Shown: positions 53,781 through 62,447 of the stretch, piece by piece
How the letters are laid out: the number at the start of each line of letters is the position of its first letter
Numbering within the stretch: position 1 is the stretch's first letter
Assembly (NCBI RefSeq): GCF_038066635.1
Contig: NZ_JBBUTI010000007.1
Span: 124,001-188,000, forward strand
Origin: Ideonella margarita
GTDB taxonomy: Bacteria > Pseudomonadota > Gammaproteobacteria > Burkholderiales > Burkholderiaceae_C
Direction: 5' to 3'
Length of the DNA: 64,000 nucleotides
The notes under the pieces: generated by a model
The model's input: the letters and a program-made list of their open reading frames with translations, nothing else
Database searches by the model: none
What the model was told of the DNA's origin: nothing
Made by a program: the position numbers and the translations under genes

Positions 53781-54487
53781 GGCGCGCTCCGCTGCTCGTC
53801 ACGCTCGATCGCGCCGTCACGGAAGTGCACCACGCGGCTGGCCCAGGCGGCCATCTCCGGCTCGTGCGTCACCATCAGCACGGTGATGCCGTGGGTCTGG
53901 TTCAAGTCTTTCAGCAAATCCATGATGTCGGCGCTGCGGGCGCTGTCCAGGTTGCCGGTGGGCTCGTCCGCCAGCAGCACCGTGGGCTGCGTGACGATGG
54001 CCCGGGCAATCGCCACCCGCTGTTGCTGCCCGCCAGACAATTCGGCCGGGGTGTGGTTTTCACGCTCGGCCAGGCCAACACGCGCCAGCGCGGCGCGGGC
54101 GGCTGCGCGCCGCTGTTCGCGCGGCTCACCGCGGTACAGCAGCGGCAGCTCGACGTTCTCCAGTGCCGAGGTGCGGGCCAGCAGGTTGAAGCCCTGAAAG
54201 ACAAACCCGAGGTGCCGGCGGCGCAGCAGGGCGCGCTGGTCGCGGTCGAGTTGCTCCACCGGGATGCCGCTGAAGCGGTAGCTGCCGCGGCTGGGGGTAT
54301 CGAGACAGCCCAGCAGGTTCATCGCGGTGGATTTGCCGGAGCCGCTGGGCCCCATCACCGCCACGAATTCACCGGCGTGAATGTCCAGGCTGATGCTGCG
54401 CAGCGCGTGCACGGTGGCTTCGCCTTCACCGTAGGTGCGGCCCACCTGGCGCAGGCAGATCAGGGGTGCTGTGGTGCTGGCGCTCAT
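53777..54487 (-). CDS. ABC transporter ATP-binding protein (MacB/LolD type)
   Basis: The 236-residue ATPase has Walker A GPSGSGKST, a Q-loop region LGFVFQGFNLL, signature LSGGQQQR, Walker B VLLADEPTGNLD and the H-loop VTHEPE. FNLLARTSALENVELPL is typical of the LolD/MacB class. It is the third gene of the operon and overlaps the adaptor gene upstream and the permease gene downstream by 4 bp each. Confidence 0.94.
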
Positions 54488-55833
54488 GGCTTGGCAGAAG
54501 CGCTGCGCTGCTCGGTGATCACGGCCAGGCCTTCACGCAGGCCGTCGGCACTGATCTCCGTCTGCTGCCCGTTGCTCAGGCCGATCTTCACCGGCATCGG
54601 CACCGGCACGCCGTCTTCCAGCACCCAGATCTGCTGAGGGCGGCCGGTGCGGTTGGTGGCTGCGGCAGCGGCTGCCCCCGGCATGCCGGCGGGCTTGCGA
54701 CCCATGGCGCCACCGGGCGGGCCGGGCATCAGCGTTTCCAGCATGCTGCGCTTGGGTGCGGCGCCTGAGGGGGGCGGGCCGCCAGCGGGGGCGGCTGGGC
54801 TGAACGACAAGGCACTCACCGGCACCACCCACACGCCCGTGTGGCGGGAAGCCGCGATCTGCGCGGTGGCGGTCATGCCGGGGCGCAGGCTGAGGTCCTT
54901 GTTGTCGACCGCGAGCTGGGTGGTGTAGGTCACCACGTTGTCGGTGGTGGTGGAGCCAAACGCCACGCGCGTGACGTTGGCCGGGTAACTGCGGCCCGGC
55001 CAGGCGCTGACACTGAACCTGGCGCTTTGGCCGCTGCTGATCTGGCTCACGTCGGCTTCGTCCACATTCACCGAGAGCTTCAGCTGCGTCAGATCCTCGG
55101 CCAGCGTGAACAGGGTGACCGCCTGCAGCGAGGCGGCCACGGCATTGCCGGGCTCCACGCTGCGGGTCAGGATCACGCCGTCGATGGGCGAGCGGATGGA
55201 CGCCTTCGACAGGTTGGTGCGGTTGGTGCTGAGCGCGGCGCGCATGTCGTCCACGCCGGCCAGGGCCGAGGCTTCGCTGGCGATGGCCTTGTCGACGGCG
55301 GCGCGGGCGCTGTCGAGGTCCGTGGCTGCCGGCACGCGGCCACCAGACAGCCGGTGGGCTTCTTCCTGGCGGGCCAGGGCCAGCTTCATTTCCTTCAGAT
55401 TGGCGCGCGCGGTGGCCAGCGTGGCTTCGGCAGCACCCAGGTTGGCTTGGGCCTGCGTCACCTGGTCGTTCAGCTTGGCCGTGTCCAGCTTGACCAGCAC
55501 CTGGCCCTTGCGCACCCGGTCGTTCACATCCACCAGCACTTCGGCCACGGTGCCCGACAGTTCACTGCCCAGGCTGACCGACCGCGTGGGTTGCAGCGTG
55601 CCGTTCGCGCTGACGGTCAGGGCCACGTCGCCGCGCGTCAAGGCCTGGGTGACGAAGATCGGGCGTGCTGCGTCGTCGTTGCGCATCAGCCAGAGGCTGG
55701 CAGCCACCACGGTGGCCAGCAGGGTGAGGGCGCCGATGCGCACGGCGGGCCGGCGCCACAGCGGGCGCTGGTCATGTTGCAGCCAGGCGGGCAGGGCTTC
55801 GGCCGCGGGGGAGGTGTTCAGATCAGCAGGCAT
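54484..55833 (-). CDS. MacA-like periplasmic adaptor (membrane fusion protein)
   Basis: The 449-residue adaptor is anchored by one N-terminal helix (33-50). It has a lipoyl/hairpin module (SLGSELSGTVAEVLVDVNDRVRKGQVLVKLDTAKL with a long coiled coil) and beta-barrel domains (IRSPIDGVILTRSVEPGNAVAA). Before the last strands is an atypical Pro/Gly/Ala/Met-rich insertion of about 60 residues (345-405). It links the inner-membrane permease to the outer-membrane channel. ATG 55833 is preferred to an in-frame GTG at 55842. It overlaps the ATPase gene by 4 bp. Confidence 0.9.
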   Translation of the reverse strand: MPADLNTSPAAEALPAWLQHDQRPLWRRPAVRIGALTLLATVVAASLWLMRNDDAARPIFVTQALTRGDVALTVSANGTLQPTRSVSLGSELSGTVAEVLVDVNDRVRKGQVLVKLDTAKLNDQVTQAQANLGAAEATLATARANLKEMKLALARQEEAHRLSGGRVPAATDLDSARAAVDKAIASEASALAGVDDMRAALSTNRTNLSKASIRSPIDGVILTRSVEPGNAVAASLQAVTLFTLAEDLTQLKLSVNVDEADVSQISSGQSARFSVSAWPGRSYPANVTRVAFGSTTTDNVVTYTTQLAVDNKDLSLRPGMTATAQIAASRHTGVWVVPVSALSFSPAAPAGGPPPSGAAPKRSMLETLMPGPPGGAMGRKPAGMPGAAAAAATNRTGRPQQIWVLEDGVPVPMPVKIGLSNGQQTEISADGLREGLAVITEQRSASAKP

Positions 55834-55912
55834 GGTGGACACGCGGCAAGCGCAAGGGGGAAGGTGGGAAACCGTTGGGGTGTGGGTGTTGGCTGGTGGG
55901 GGCTGGCGTGGC

Positions 55913-57379
55913 TCACGTGGCGGGTGCGCCCACCGGCGCGGAAGCGCCCGAGCCGTTCACGCCCGCCCAGCCGCCACCCAGGGCGCGCCACGTGGCCGTC
56001 AGGGCCAGCAGCAGGTCGGTGCGAGCCGATTGCAGCGACAGCCAGGCGGACAGGGCATTGCGCTGCGCCACCAGCAGGGCGGTCACGTCGGTCAAGCCGG
56101 CTGCTTGCCGGTGCTTCGTGGCCTGCCAGACGGCGTCGGCTGATTGCGCGGCCTGTTCCAGCGCGGGCAGGCGCAGGCGTTGCTGCTGCAGGCCCACCAG
56201 CCGGTCTTCCACGTCCGTCACCGCGCTCAGCAGCGTCGCATCAAAGGCCGCGCGCTGGACGTTCAGCGCGGCGTCGTCACGGTCGATCAAGGCCTGGCGC
56301 TCGCCGTTGTCCCACAGCGTCCACGACACGGCACCGAGCAAGCTGGCCACGGCGCTGCCGGGCTGGCCCAGGCCGGCCAGCGTGGCCGCCTGCCAGCCGA
56401 TCGAGCCGGTCAGGCTGACGCTGGGGCGGGCGGCCCGGCGGGTGCCTTCGGTGGCTGCCCACTGGGCCAGCAGATTGGCTTGCGCTGCGGCCACATCGGG
56501 CCGCCGGCGCAGCAGGTCGGCGGGCACCCCCGCCGAGAGGCCGTTCAGCGCAGCAGCGGGGATCTGCAAGGCCGGGTCGACCGCCAGGCTGCCGTGCAAC
56601 TGCAGCGGCGTCAGGCCGCCAAGCAGCGCGAGTTGGTGTTCGTACTGGGCCAGCTGGGTGCGCAGGGGCGCCAGGCTGGCGCGGGTCTGCGCGGTGTTCA
56701 AGGCCGCGGTGTCCACATCCAGCCCATTCGCCAGGCCGGCCTGGGCGCGCCACTGGGTCAGCACCTGGGTCTCTTCGAAGCTGCGCAGGCTGCGTTCGGT
56801 CAGGGCGAGGCGGGCCTGGGTGTCGCGCCATTGCAGGTAGTTGGCGGTCACCTCCGCCGCCACGCGCAACTCGGTGCTGGCCACGCTGGCCTGTGCGGCC
56901 GTCACCAGCGCAGCCACGCGGTCGAGCTCGGCAGCCTGCGTGCCGTTCACGTCGGGTGACCAGCTCGCCGACAGCACGCCCTTCACCTGGTTGCTGTTGA
57001 CGCCCCCACTGCGCTGGCGGCTGGCCGAGCCCGTGGTGCCGATCTGCAGCTGCTGGCCGGCCTCGCTGGCACGTTGCTGGGCCAGGGCCTGGGCGAGGCT
57101 GGCCCGGGCCTGCCGCACGTCGGCATTGGCGCTCAGCGCCTTGGTGACGAGGTGGGTGAGGTCGGCGTCCTTGAACTGCTCCCACCAGGCGGCGCTGATG
57201 CCGTCAGTGCCTGCCGTGGCCGGCCCGGCTTCCAGCCAGTGCGTGGCCTCCACCGGCGTCTGCAGGCCTTGCAGGGCGCGATCGACTGATGGTGGCGTGT
57301 CTGCGGCCTGCGCCACCGTGCCGGTGGCAAACAACACGCAAAGCAGCCAGCGGGCCGCTGGGGGAAGGGTTCGGGGCAT
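55913..57379 (-). CDS. outer-membrane efflux channel protein (TolC/NodT family)
   Basis: The 488-residue protein has a cleavable signal peptide (to about AQAA at 23-26) and no lipobox cysteine, so it is not a lipoprotein despite similarity to NodT/OprM-type proteins. The duplicated coiled-coil/beta arrangement is seen in TAWW-type AAWWEQFKDADLTHLVTKALSANADVRQARA and VPADLLRRRPDVAAAQANLLAQ. It is the first gene of the four-gene export operon, 79 bp upstream of the adaptor. Confidence 0.9.
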   Translation of the reverse strand: MPRTLPPAARWLLCVLFATGTVAQAADTPPSVDRALQGLQTPVEATHWLEAGPATAGTDGISAAWWEQFKDADLTHLVTKALSANADVRQARASLAQALAQQRASEAGQQLQIGTTGSASRQRSGGVNSNQVKGVLSASWSPDVNGTQAAELDRVAALVTAAQASVASTELRVAAEVTANYLQWRDTQARLALTERSLRSFEETQVLTQWRAQAGLANGLDVDTAALNTAQTRASLAPLRTQLAQYEHQLALLGGLTPLQLHGSLAVDPALQIPAAALNGLSAGVPADLLRRRPDVAAAQANLLAQWAATEGTRRAARPSVSLTGSIGWQAATLAGLGQPGSAVASLLGAVSWTLWDNGERQALIDRDDAALNVQRAAFDATLLSAVTDVEDRLVGLQQQRLRLPALEQAAQSADAVWQATKHRQAAGLTDVTALLVAQRNALSAWLSLQSARTDLLLALTATWRALGGGWAGVNGSGASAPVGAPAT

Positions 57380-57441
57380 GCAGCAAGGTCCATGAGGCCG
57401 GCACTGGTGGCCGGCGATGGAGGCATGTTGCTGCCCGTGTG

Positions 57442-57464
57442 CAAAGCGATTTCGGACTGCTTTG
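57442..57464 (-). promoter_or_regulatory. inverted repeat upstream of the efflux operon
   Basis: CAAAGC (57442-57447) and GCTTTG (57459-57464) are symmetric around an 11-bp centre, 63 bp upstream of the channel gene start. A second small palindrome (CTTTGTAAAG) overlaps its edge. It could be the operator of a TetR- or MarR-type repressor, but no regulator gene is adjacent. Confidence 0.35.
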
Positions 57465-57526
57465 TAAAGTAAAGCTGCGGGGCTCAGGGTCAGACCCGAT
57501 GGGTGGCTGCGCTTCGACTCGCCATG

Positions 57527-57549
57527 AAAAAAGCCACCCGGAGGTGGCT
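57527..57549 (-). terminator. terminator of fpr
   Basis: AGCCACC (57532-57538) pairs with GGTGGCT (57543-57549) and six Ts follow on the minus strand, about 65 bp beyond the fpr stop. Confidence 0.85.
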
Positions 57550-57613
57550 GTTGGTGGCTGTCGGTGGGGCGGTGATGGGCGCCGCGCTGACAGCCCCTCG
57601 GGGCTGCAGCGGC

Positions 57614-58387
57614 TTACTGGCTCACGAAGGCGCGTTCGATGACGAAGTCGCCCGGCGTGGTGGTGTTGCCTTCCTTCAGGCCGCGCACTTCCATCATGGT
57701 CTTCAGGTCGCGCAGCATTTCCGGGCTGCCGCAGATCATCACGCGGTCCTCCTCGGCGTTCAGCATTGGAATGCCCAGCGCCTTGGCGACCTGGCCTTCT
57801 TCCAGCGCGGTCGTCAGACGGCCCTGGTTGCGGAAGGGCTCACGCGTCACGGTCGGGTAGTAGAGCAACTGCTTGCTGACCATCTCGCCGAGGAACTCAT
57901 GCTTGGGCAGCTCCTGGGTGATGTAGTCGTGATAGGCCAGCTCCTTCACCTCGCGGGTGCCGTGCACCAGGATGACCTGCTCGAACTTCTCGTAGGTGTC
58001 CGGGTCGCGGATCACGCTGAGGAACGGGGCCAGGCCGGTGCCGGTCGACAGCAGATACAGGCGCTTGCCGGGCAGCAGGTAGTCGATCAGCAGCGTGCCC
58101 GTGGGCTTCTTGCCGACGATGATGCTGTCGCCGACCTGGATGTGCTGCAGACGCGAGGTCAGCGGGCCATCTTGGACCTTGATGCTCAGGAATTCCAGCG
58201 TCTCTTCGTAGTTCGGGCTGACGATGGAGTAGGCGCGCAGCAGCGGCTTGCCGTCCACGCGCAGGCCGATCATGGTGAAGTGGCCATTCGAAAAACGCAG
58301 CGAGGTGTCGCGGGTGGTGGTGAAGCTGAACAGGCGGTCGGTCCAGTGATGCACGCTCAACACGCGCTCTTCGTTGAAGGCACTCAT
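57614..58387 (-). CDS. fpr: ferredoxin--NADP reductase
   Basis: The 257-residue FAD protein exchanges electrons between NADPH and ferredoxin or flavodoxin. LLRAYSIVSPNYEETLEFLSIKV binds FAD, LLSTGTGLAPFLSVIRD is the NADP-binding start, and VMICGSPEMLRDL and the terminal FVIERAFVSQ complete the family pattern; the last aromatic or equivalent residues at the C-terminus modulate NADP access. The start MSAFNEERV fits the family. It is separated by 125 bp from the 2Fe-2S reductase upstream and ends in its own terminator. Confidence 0.95.
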   Translation of the reverse strand: MSAFNEERVLSVHHWTDRLFSFTTTRDTSLRFSNGHFTMIGLRVDGKPLLRAYSIVSPNYEETLEFLSIKVQDGPLTSRLQHIQVGDSIIVGKKPTGTLLIDYLLPGKRLYLLSTGTGLAPFLSVIRDPDTYEKFEQVILVHGTREVKELAYHDYITQELPKHEFLGEMVSKQLLYYPTVTREPFRNQGRLTTALEEGQVAKALGIPMLNAEEDRVMICGSPEMLRDLKTMMEVRGLKEGNTTTPGDFVIERAFVSQ

Positions 58388-58512
58388 GCTTGAATTTCGA
58401 AGGTAAAAAGAGACAAAGGCAACGCGTGTCGCGCTGCACGGCAACCCGGGATTATCCCTCAGGCGCGAATTCCCTGCGACCGGCTATCGCCATCCGCGCC
58501 CGGGGCTCGGGT

Positions 58513-59547
58513 TCAGGCGGCCTTGTCGGCCTCGGAGGTGAAGCTGTCGGCGAAGAACTCGTCTTCCGGCAGGTGGCACGCGGCCGTGAATTCGCGCTGG
58601 GCAGCGGCCACCATCACCGGTGCACCGCAGGCATACACCTGATGGCCTGACAAGTCCGGCAGGTCGGCCATCACGGCCTGATGCACAAAGCCAGTGCGGC
58701 CCTGCCAGGCGTCACTGGCCTGGGGCTCAGACAGCACCGGCGTGTAGCTCAGGTTCGGCATGTCGGCCGCCGCTTGCACGGCCCAGTCATGCAGGTAGAG
58801 GTCGGCCTTCGAGCGGCAGCCCCAGTACAGCGCCACGGGGCGGTTGATCTGCTTGTCCTGCATGCGCTCGATCAGCGCCTTGATTGGCGCAAAACCTGTG
58901 CCCGAGGCGATCATCACGATGGGCTTGGCGCTGTCTTCACGCAGGAAGAAGGTGCCGAACGGGCCTTCCATGCGGACGATGTCCTTTTCCTTCATCGTGC
59001 TGAACACCTGGTCGGTGAACTTGCCGCCGGGCATGTGGCGGATGTGCAGCTCGATCGACGGCGGCGTGCCCAGGTTGTGCGTCGCATTGGCCATCGAGTA
59101 GCTGCGGCGCGCGCCGTCACGCAGGATGAATTCCACGTACTGGCCGGCGTGGAACTGGAAGTTCTGGTTGGCCGGCAATTGCACGCGGATGATGGCGACG
59201 TCAGGGGCGGCGCGCTGCATCGACAGCACACGGCCCGGCATCTTCAGCACCGGGAACTCACCAGCGCCGGCCACGCTGCGGGCTTCCACCACGCAGTCGG
59301 TCTGCGGCGTGGCGCAGCAGGTCAGGATCATGCCGGCTTCTTCCTCGGCCGGGCTCAGGGCCTTGGCCTGGTGCGCGCCGTGAATCACGCGGCCTTCCAG
59401 CAGGCGGCTCTTGCATGAGCCACAGGCGCCGTCCTTGCAGCCGTAGGGCAGGCCGATGCCGTCGCGGATGGCCGCATTCAAAATGGGCTCGTCGCGGGCC
59501 ACGTCGAAGCTGCGCTCGGAAGGCTTGAGGGTGATGCGGAAGGTCAT
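58513..59547 (-). CDS. 2Fe-2S ferredoxin/FAD/NAD(P)H reductase (AscD-like)
   Basis: The 344-residue fusion has a plant-type ferredoxin domain first, with Cys37, Cys42, Cys45 and Cys77 (YGCKDGACGSC then ILTCCA), then an FAD domain (ARRSYSMANA) and an NAD(P)H domain (MIASGTGFAPIKAL). The order matches CDP-6-deoxy-glucoseen reductase and oxygenase reductase components. No partner oxygenase or sugar gene lies nearby, so the acceptor is unknown. The domain order is the reverse of Hmp-like or phthalate-type reductases, in which the ferredoxin comes last. Confidence 0.9.
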   Translation of the reverse strand: MTFRITLKPSERSFDVARDEPILNAAIRDGIGLPYGCKDGACGSCKSRLLEGRVIHGAHQAKALSPAEEEAGMILTCCATPQTDCVVEARSVAGAGEFPVLKMPGRVLSMQRAAPDVAIIRVQLPANQNFQFHAGQYVEFILRDGARRSYSMANATHNLGTPPSIELHIRHMPGGKFTDQVFSTMKEKDIVRMEGPFGTFFLREDSAKPIVMIASGTGFAPIKALIERMQDKQINRPVALYWGCRSKADLYLHDWAVQAAADMPNLSYTPVLSEPQASDAWQGRTGFVHQAVMADLPDLSGHQVYACGAPVMVAAAQREFTAACHLPEDEFFADSFTSEADKAA

Positions 59548-59604
59548 GACGGCGAAATTCTCTGGGCCACTACACTGAGTTTTTGATTGTCGCCCATTCG
59601 TGTC

Positions 59605-60501
59605 ATGTCACTGCCCCACCGCACCTTTCGCCGCCCGACCCTGCTCATCGTGGGCTGCGGTGATGTGGGCATGCGCGTGCTCAAGCTGGTGCGCACGCAA
59701 TGGCGTGTGCTGGCGCTGACCTCCTCGCCCGAGCGCGCTGAGCTGCTGCGCGCGGCAGGCGCCATGCCGCTGATTGGCAACCTCGACCAGCCGGCCACGC
59801 TGGCCCGCCTGGCTGGCCTGGCCGATGCCGTGCTGCATCTGGCCCCACCACCCGGCAACGGGCCGAGTGACCCGCGCACCGCCGCCTTGCTGCACGCGCT
59901 GGCCCGCCGCCGTGCGCCGCGGTGCCTGGTGTACGGCAGCACCACCGGGGTGTACGGCGATGCCGGCGGTGCGCGCTTTGATGAAACCCGGCCCGTGGCG
60001 CCCGCCACCGACCGGGCGCGTCGCCGCGTGGACGCTGAAGCTCGTGTGCGCTGGGCTGGCCGCGCACTGGGTGTGCGCACCACGGTGCTGCGCATCCCGG
60101 GCATCTATGCCGTTGATCGCGTGGGCGGCCATCCACGTGACCGTGTCGAGCGCGGCGCGCCGGTGCTGGTGGCGGACGACGACGTCTACACCAACCACAT
60201 CCATGCCGACGACCTCGCGCGGGCCTGCGTGGCAGCGCTGCATCGTGGTCTGCCGCAGCGCGTGCTGCACATCAGCGACGACAGCGAATTGCGCATGGGC
60301 GATCACTTCGATGCCGTGGCTGATCGCTACGGTTTGCCGCGCCCGCCGCGGCGCAGCCGGGCCGAGCTGGCACAGACGCTGTCGCCCATGCAGCTGAGCT
60401 TCATGGGCGAGTCGCGTCGCCTGGTGAACACCAGAATGAAAAAAGAGCTGCGATTGCAGCTCCTTCATCCGGACGTGGCCAGTGGGTTGGCCGAGGGCTG
60501 A
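59605..60501 (+). CDS. NAD-dependent epimerase/dehydratase-like (atypical SDR) protein
   Basis: The 299-residue Rossmann protein starts LLIVGCGDVGMRVLKLV, which gives the GxGxxG-type nucleotide loop as GCGDVG. It then has LADAVLHLAPPPGNG, VYGSTTGVYGDAGG and VLRIPGIYAVDR. This is the YeeZ/SDR family; the YxxxK pair is not clearly kept (TGVYGD...), so it is an atypical member and a catalytic role is uncertain. ATG 59605 is the likely start. Its stop is adjacent to the convergent rhomboid gene. Confidence 0.82.
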   Translation: MSLPHRTFRRPTLLIVGCGDVGMRVLKLVRTQWRVLALTSSPERAELLRAAGAMPLIGNLDQPATLARLAGLADAVLHLAPPPGNGPSDPRTAALLHALARRRAPRCLVYGSTTGVYGDAGGARFDETRPVAPATDRARRRVDAEARVRWAGRALGVRTTVLRIPGIYAVDRVGGHPRDRVERGAPVLVADDDVYTNHIHADDLARACVAALHRGLPQRVLHISDDSELRMGDHFDAVADRYGLPRPPRRSRAELAQTLSPMQLSFMGESRRLVNTRMKKELRLQLLHPDVASGLAEG

Positions 60502-61212
60502 TCACCAGCCGCGCCGCTTCGGGAACGGCGGCTGGCCGCGCCAGTAGCGGATCATCAGCCAGGCGCCAACCATGCCGCCCAGGTGGGCGAAGTGGGCGAT
60601 GCCGGAGTTGCTGAACAGCACGCCCTGGAACAACTCGATCGCACCGAACAGCATCACCATCACCTTGGCCGGCACGGTGATCGGCGGGATGGGGATGGCC
60701 TGGCGGTTGGTCATCAACAGCACGATCATCACGATGCCCAGGGTGTAGAAAATCTGCCCCGGCATCATCATCAGCACCATCGGCAGGAAGCCGACGAGGT
60801 CGAACTGGCGGCGCGGGAACATCAGCGCGTAGGCCAGCAACAAGCCATACAGCGCACCCGATGCACCCACGGTCGGCGCGAAGCGGCCGGGCAGCAGGGT
60901 GACGATCAGTTGGGCAACGGCGGCCGTCAGCACGCTGGCCAGCAGCAGCTGCGAATAGCGCTTCTGGCCCCAGAGGCGCTCCAGCTCAGCACCGAACATC
61001 CACAGACCCAGCATGTTGAAGAACAGGTGGGCCAGATCGCCGTGCAGGAAGGCGTAGGTCAGCGGTTGCCAAGGCAGGAAGCCGCCACTGTTGATCGGGT
61101 AGAGCGCAAACCACAGCTTCAGGGGCAGTGTGGCGCCGAGCAACTGCTCGATACAGAACACAGCCGTGCAGATCAGCAACAGGGCTTTGGTGTAAGGGGG
61201 CAGCGACGGCAT
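60502..61212 (-). CDS. rhomboid family intramembrane serine protease
   Basis: The 236-residue protein has six or more helices. FLHGDLAHLFFNMLGLWMFG carries the conserved His/Asn oxyanion region, GASG (116-119) holds nucleophile Ser118, and HFAHLGGMVGA holds catalytic His210. Such proteases cleave transmembrane helices of unknown substrates. The start MPSLPPYTKALLLI at 61212 is set by the first helix; the same frame stays open for another 425 codons through the tRNA gene, but that part is not protein-like. It sits 28 bp downstream of the tRNA-Leu terminator. Confidence 0.92.
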   Translation of the reverse strand: MPSLPPYTKALLLICTAVFCIEQLLGATLPLKLWFALYPINSGGFLPWQPLTYAFLHGDLAHLFFNMLGLWMFGAELERLWGQKRYSQLLLASVLTAAVAQLIVTLLPGRFAPTVGASGALYGLLLAYALMFPRRQFDLVGFLPMVLMMMPGQIFYTLGIVMIVLLMTNRQAIPIPPITVPAKVMVMLFGAIELFQGVLFSNSGIAHFAHLGGMVGAWLMIRYWRGQPPFPKRRGW

Positions 61213-61240
61213 GGACTCTCGCGACGTGTGGGGCCGAAAG

Positions 61241-61264
61241 AAAAACAGACCGTGGAACGGTCTG
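61241..61264 (-). terminator. terminator of tRNA-Leu
   Basis: CAGACCGT (61246-61253) pairs with ACGGTCTG (61257-61264) around a 3-nt loop, followed on the minus strand by five Ts. It is placed directly after the tRNA 3' end. Confidence 0.85.
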
Positions 61265-61267
61265 CAA

Positions 61268-61352
61268 TGGTGCCCGCGGCCAGACTCGAACTGGCACGCC
61301 TTGCGGCGGCGGATTTTGAATCCGCTACGTCTACCGATTTCGTCACGCGGGC
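61268..61352 (-). tRNA. tRNA-Leu, anticodon CAA
   Basis: An 85-nt type II tRNA on the minus strand. The acceptor stem is GCCCGCG / CGCGGGC with encoded A-CCA at 61268-61271. The anticodon stem is GCGGA/TCCGC with a 7-nt loop TTCAAAA (anticodon CAA, reading UUG). A long variable arm (CGCCGCAAGGCG) and the T-loop GTTCGAGTC are present. All expected leucine tRNA features are there. Confidence 0.95.
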
Positions 61353-61509
61353 AGGTGCAGCAATCAACGGTCAACAGACGATCAACTGCTGGTGAGGGGC
61401 CGATTATGGCATGAGCGCCATGGGCATCCAGACGCCCCGCGGCGAAAAGTTGGATGCCCGCGATAATGCATCGAACGTCCCACTTGCCTCCCTCTTGCAC
61501 ATCGCATCG

Positions 61510-62415
61510 ATGCCGAACTACAAGACCCTTGAAGATGCCATTGGCGGCACGCCGCTGGTTCGCCTGCAACGCCTGCCGGGTGCTGACGCAACTGCGCGTG
61601 GCAACGTGATCCTCGGCAAGCTCGAGGGCAACAACCCGGCCGGATCGGTGAAAGACCGCCCGGCCATCCACATGATCCGGCAGGCCGAAGTGCGCGGCGA
61701 GATCCGCCCCGGCGACACCCTGATCGAAGCCACTTCGGGCAACACCGGTATCGCGCTGGCCATGGCCGCAGCCATCAAGGGCTACCGCATGGTGCTGATC
61801 ATGCCGGAGGACCTGTCGATCGAACGCGCGCAGACCATGAAGGCCTTTGGCGCCGAGTTGATCCTCACCCCGAAGTCGGGTGGCATGGAGCTGGCCCGCG
61901 ACCTGGCCGAGCAGATGCAGAAGGACGGCAAGGGCCGGGTGCTCGACCAGTTCGCCAACGCCGACAACCCGGCGGTGCACTACGCCACCACCGGCCCCGA
62001 GCTGTGGGCCGACACCGAAGGCCGCATCACCCACTTCGTGAGCGCGATGGGCACCACCGGCACCATCACCGGCGTGTCGCGTTACCTGAAGGAGCAGAAC
62101 CCGGGTGTGCGCATCATCGGCGCCCAGCCGGCTGAAGGCTCGCGCATTCCCGGCATCCGCAAGTGGCCCGAGGCCTACCTGCCAAAGATCTACAACCCGC
62201 AGGCGGTGGACGAGCTGGTTTATGTGAGCCAGTCGGACGCTGAAGACATGGCGCGCCGCATGGCCGCCGAAGAGGGCCTGTTCGCGGGCATCTCGGCGGC
62301 GGGCGCCTGCTGGGTGGCCCTGCAGATCGCGCGCAAGGTGGAAAACGCGACGATCGCCTTCATCGTCTGCGACCGCGGTGACCGCTACCTGTCCACCGGC
62401 GTCTTTCCGGCCTGA
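61510..62415 (+). CDS. cysM: cysteine synthase B (O-acetylserine sulfhydrylase)
   Basis: The 301-residue fold-type II PLP enzyme makes cysteine from O-acetylserine and sulphide or thiosulphate. GSVKDRPA contains PLP Lys48, EATSGNTGIALAM binds the substrate carboxylate and GTTGTITG the PLP phosphate. The segments EGNNPAGSVKDR and RIPGIRKWPEAYLPKIY are CysM-like rather than CysK-like. The start at 61510 (MPNYKTLEDAIGGTPLV) is the family start. It opens a short plus-strand group with a Nudix gene and tusA. Confidence 0.95.
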   Translation: MPNYKTLEDAIGGTPLVRLQRLPGADATARGNVILGKLEGNNPAGSVKDRPAIHMIRQAEVRGEIRPGDTLIEATSGNTGIALAMAAAIKGYRMVLIMPEDLSIERAQTMKAFGAELILTPKSGGMELARDLAEQMQKDGKGRVLDQFANADNPAVHYATTGPELWADTEGRITHFVSAMGTTGTITGVSRYLKEQNPGVRIIGAQPAEGSRIPGIRKWPEAYLPKIYNPQAVDELVYVSQSDAEDMARRMAAEEGLFAGISAAGACWVALQIARKVENATIAFIVCDRGDRYLSTGVFPA

Positions 62416-62447
62416 GGCCACCTCGCTGCATCTTCCAGGCTGACACC

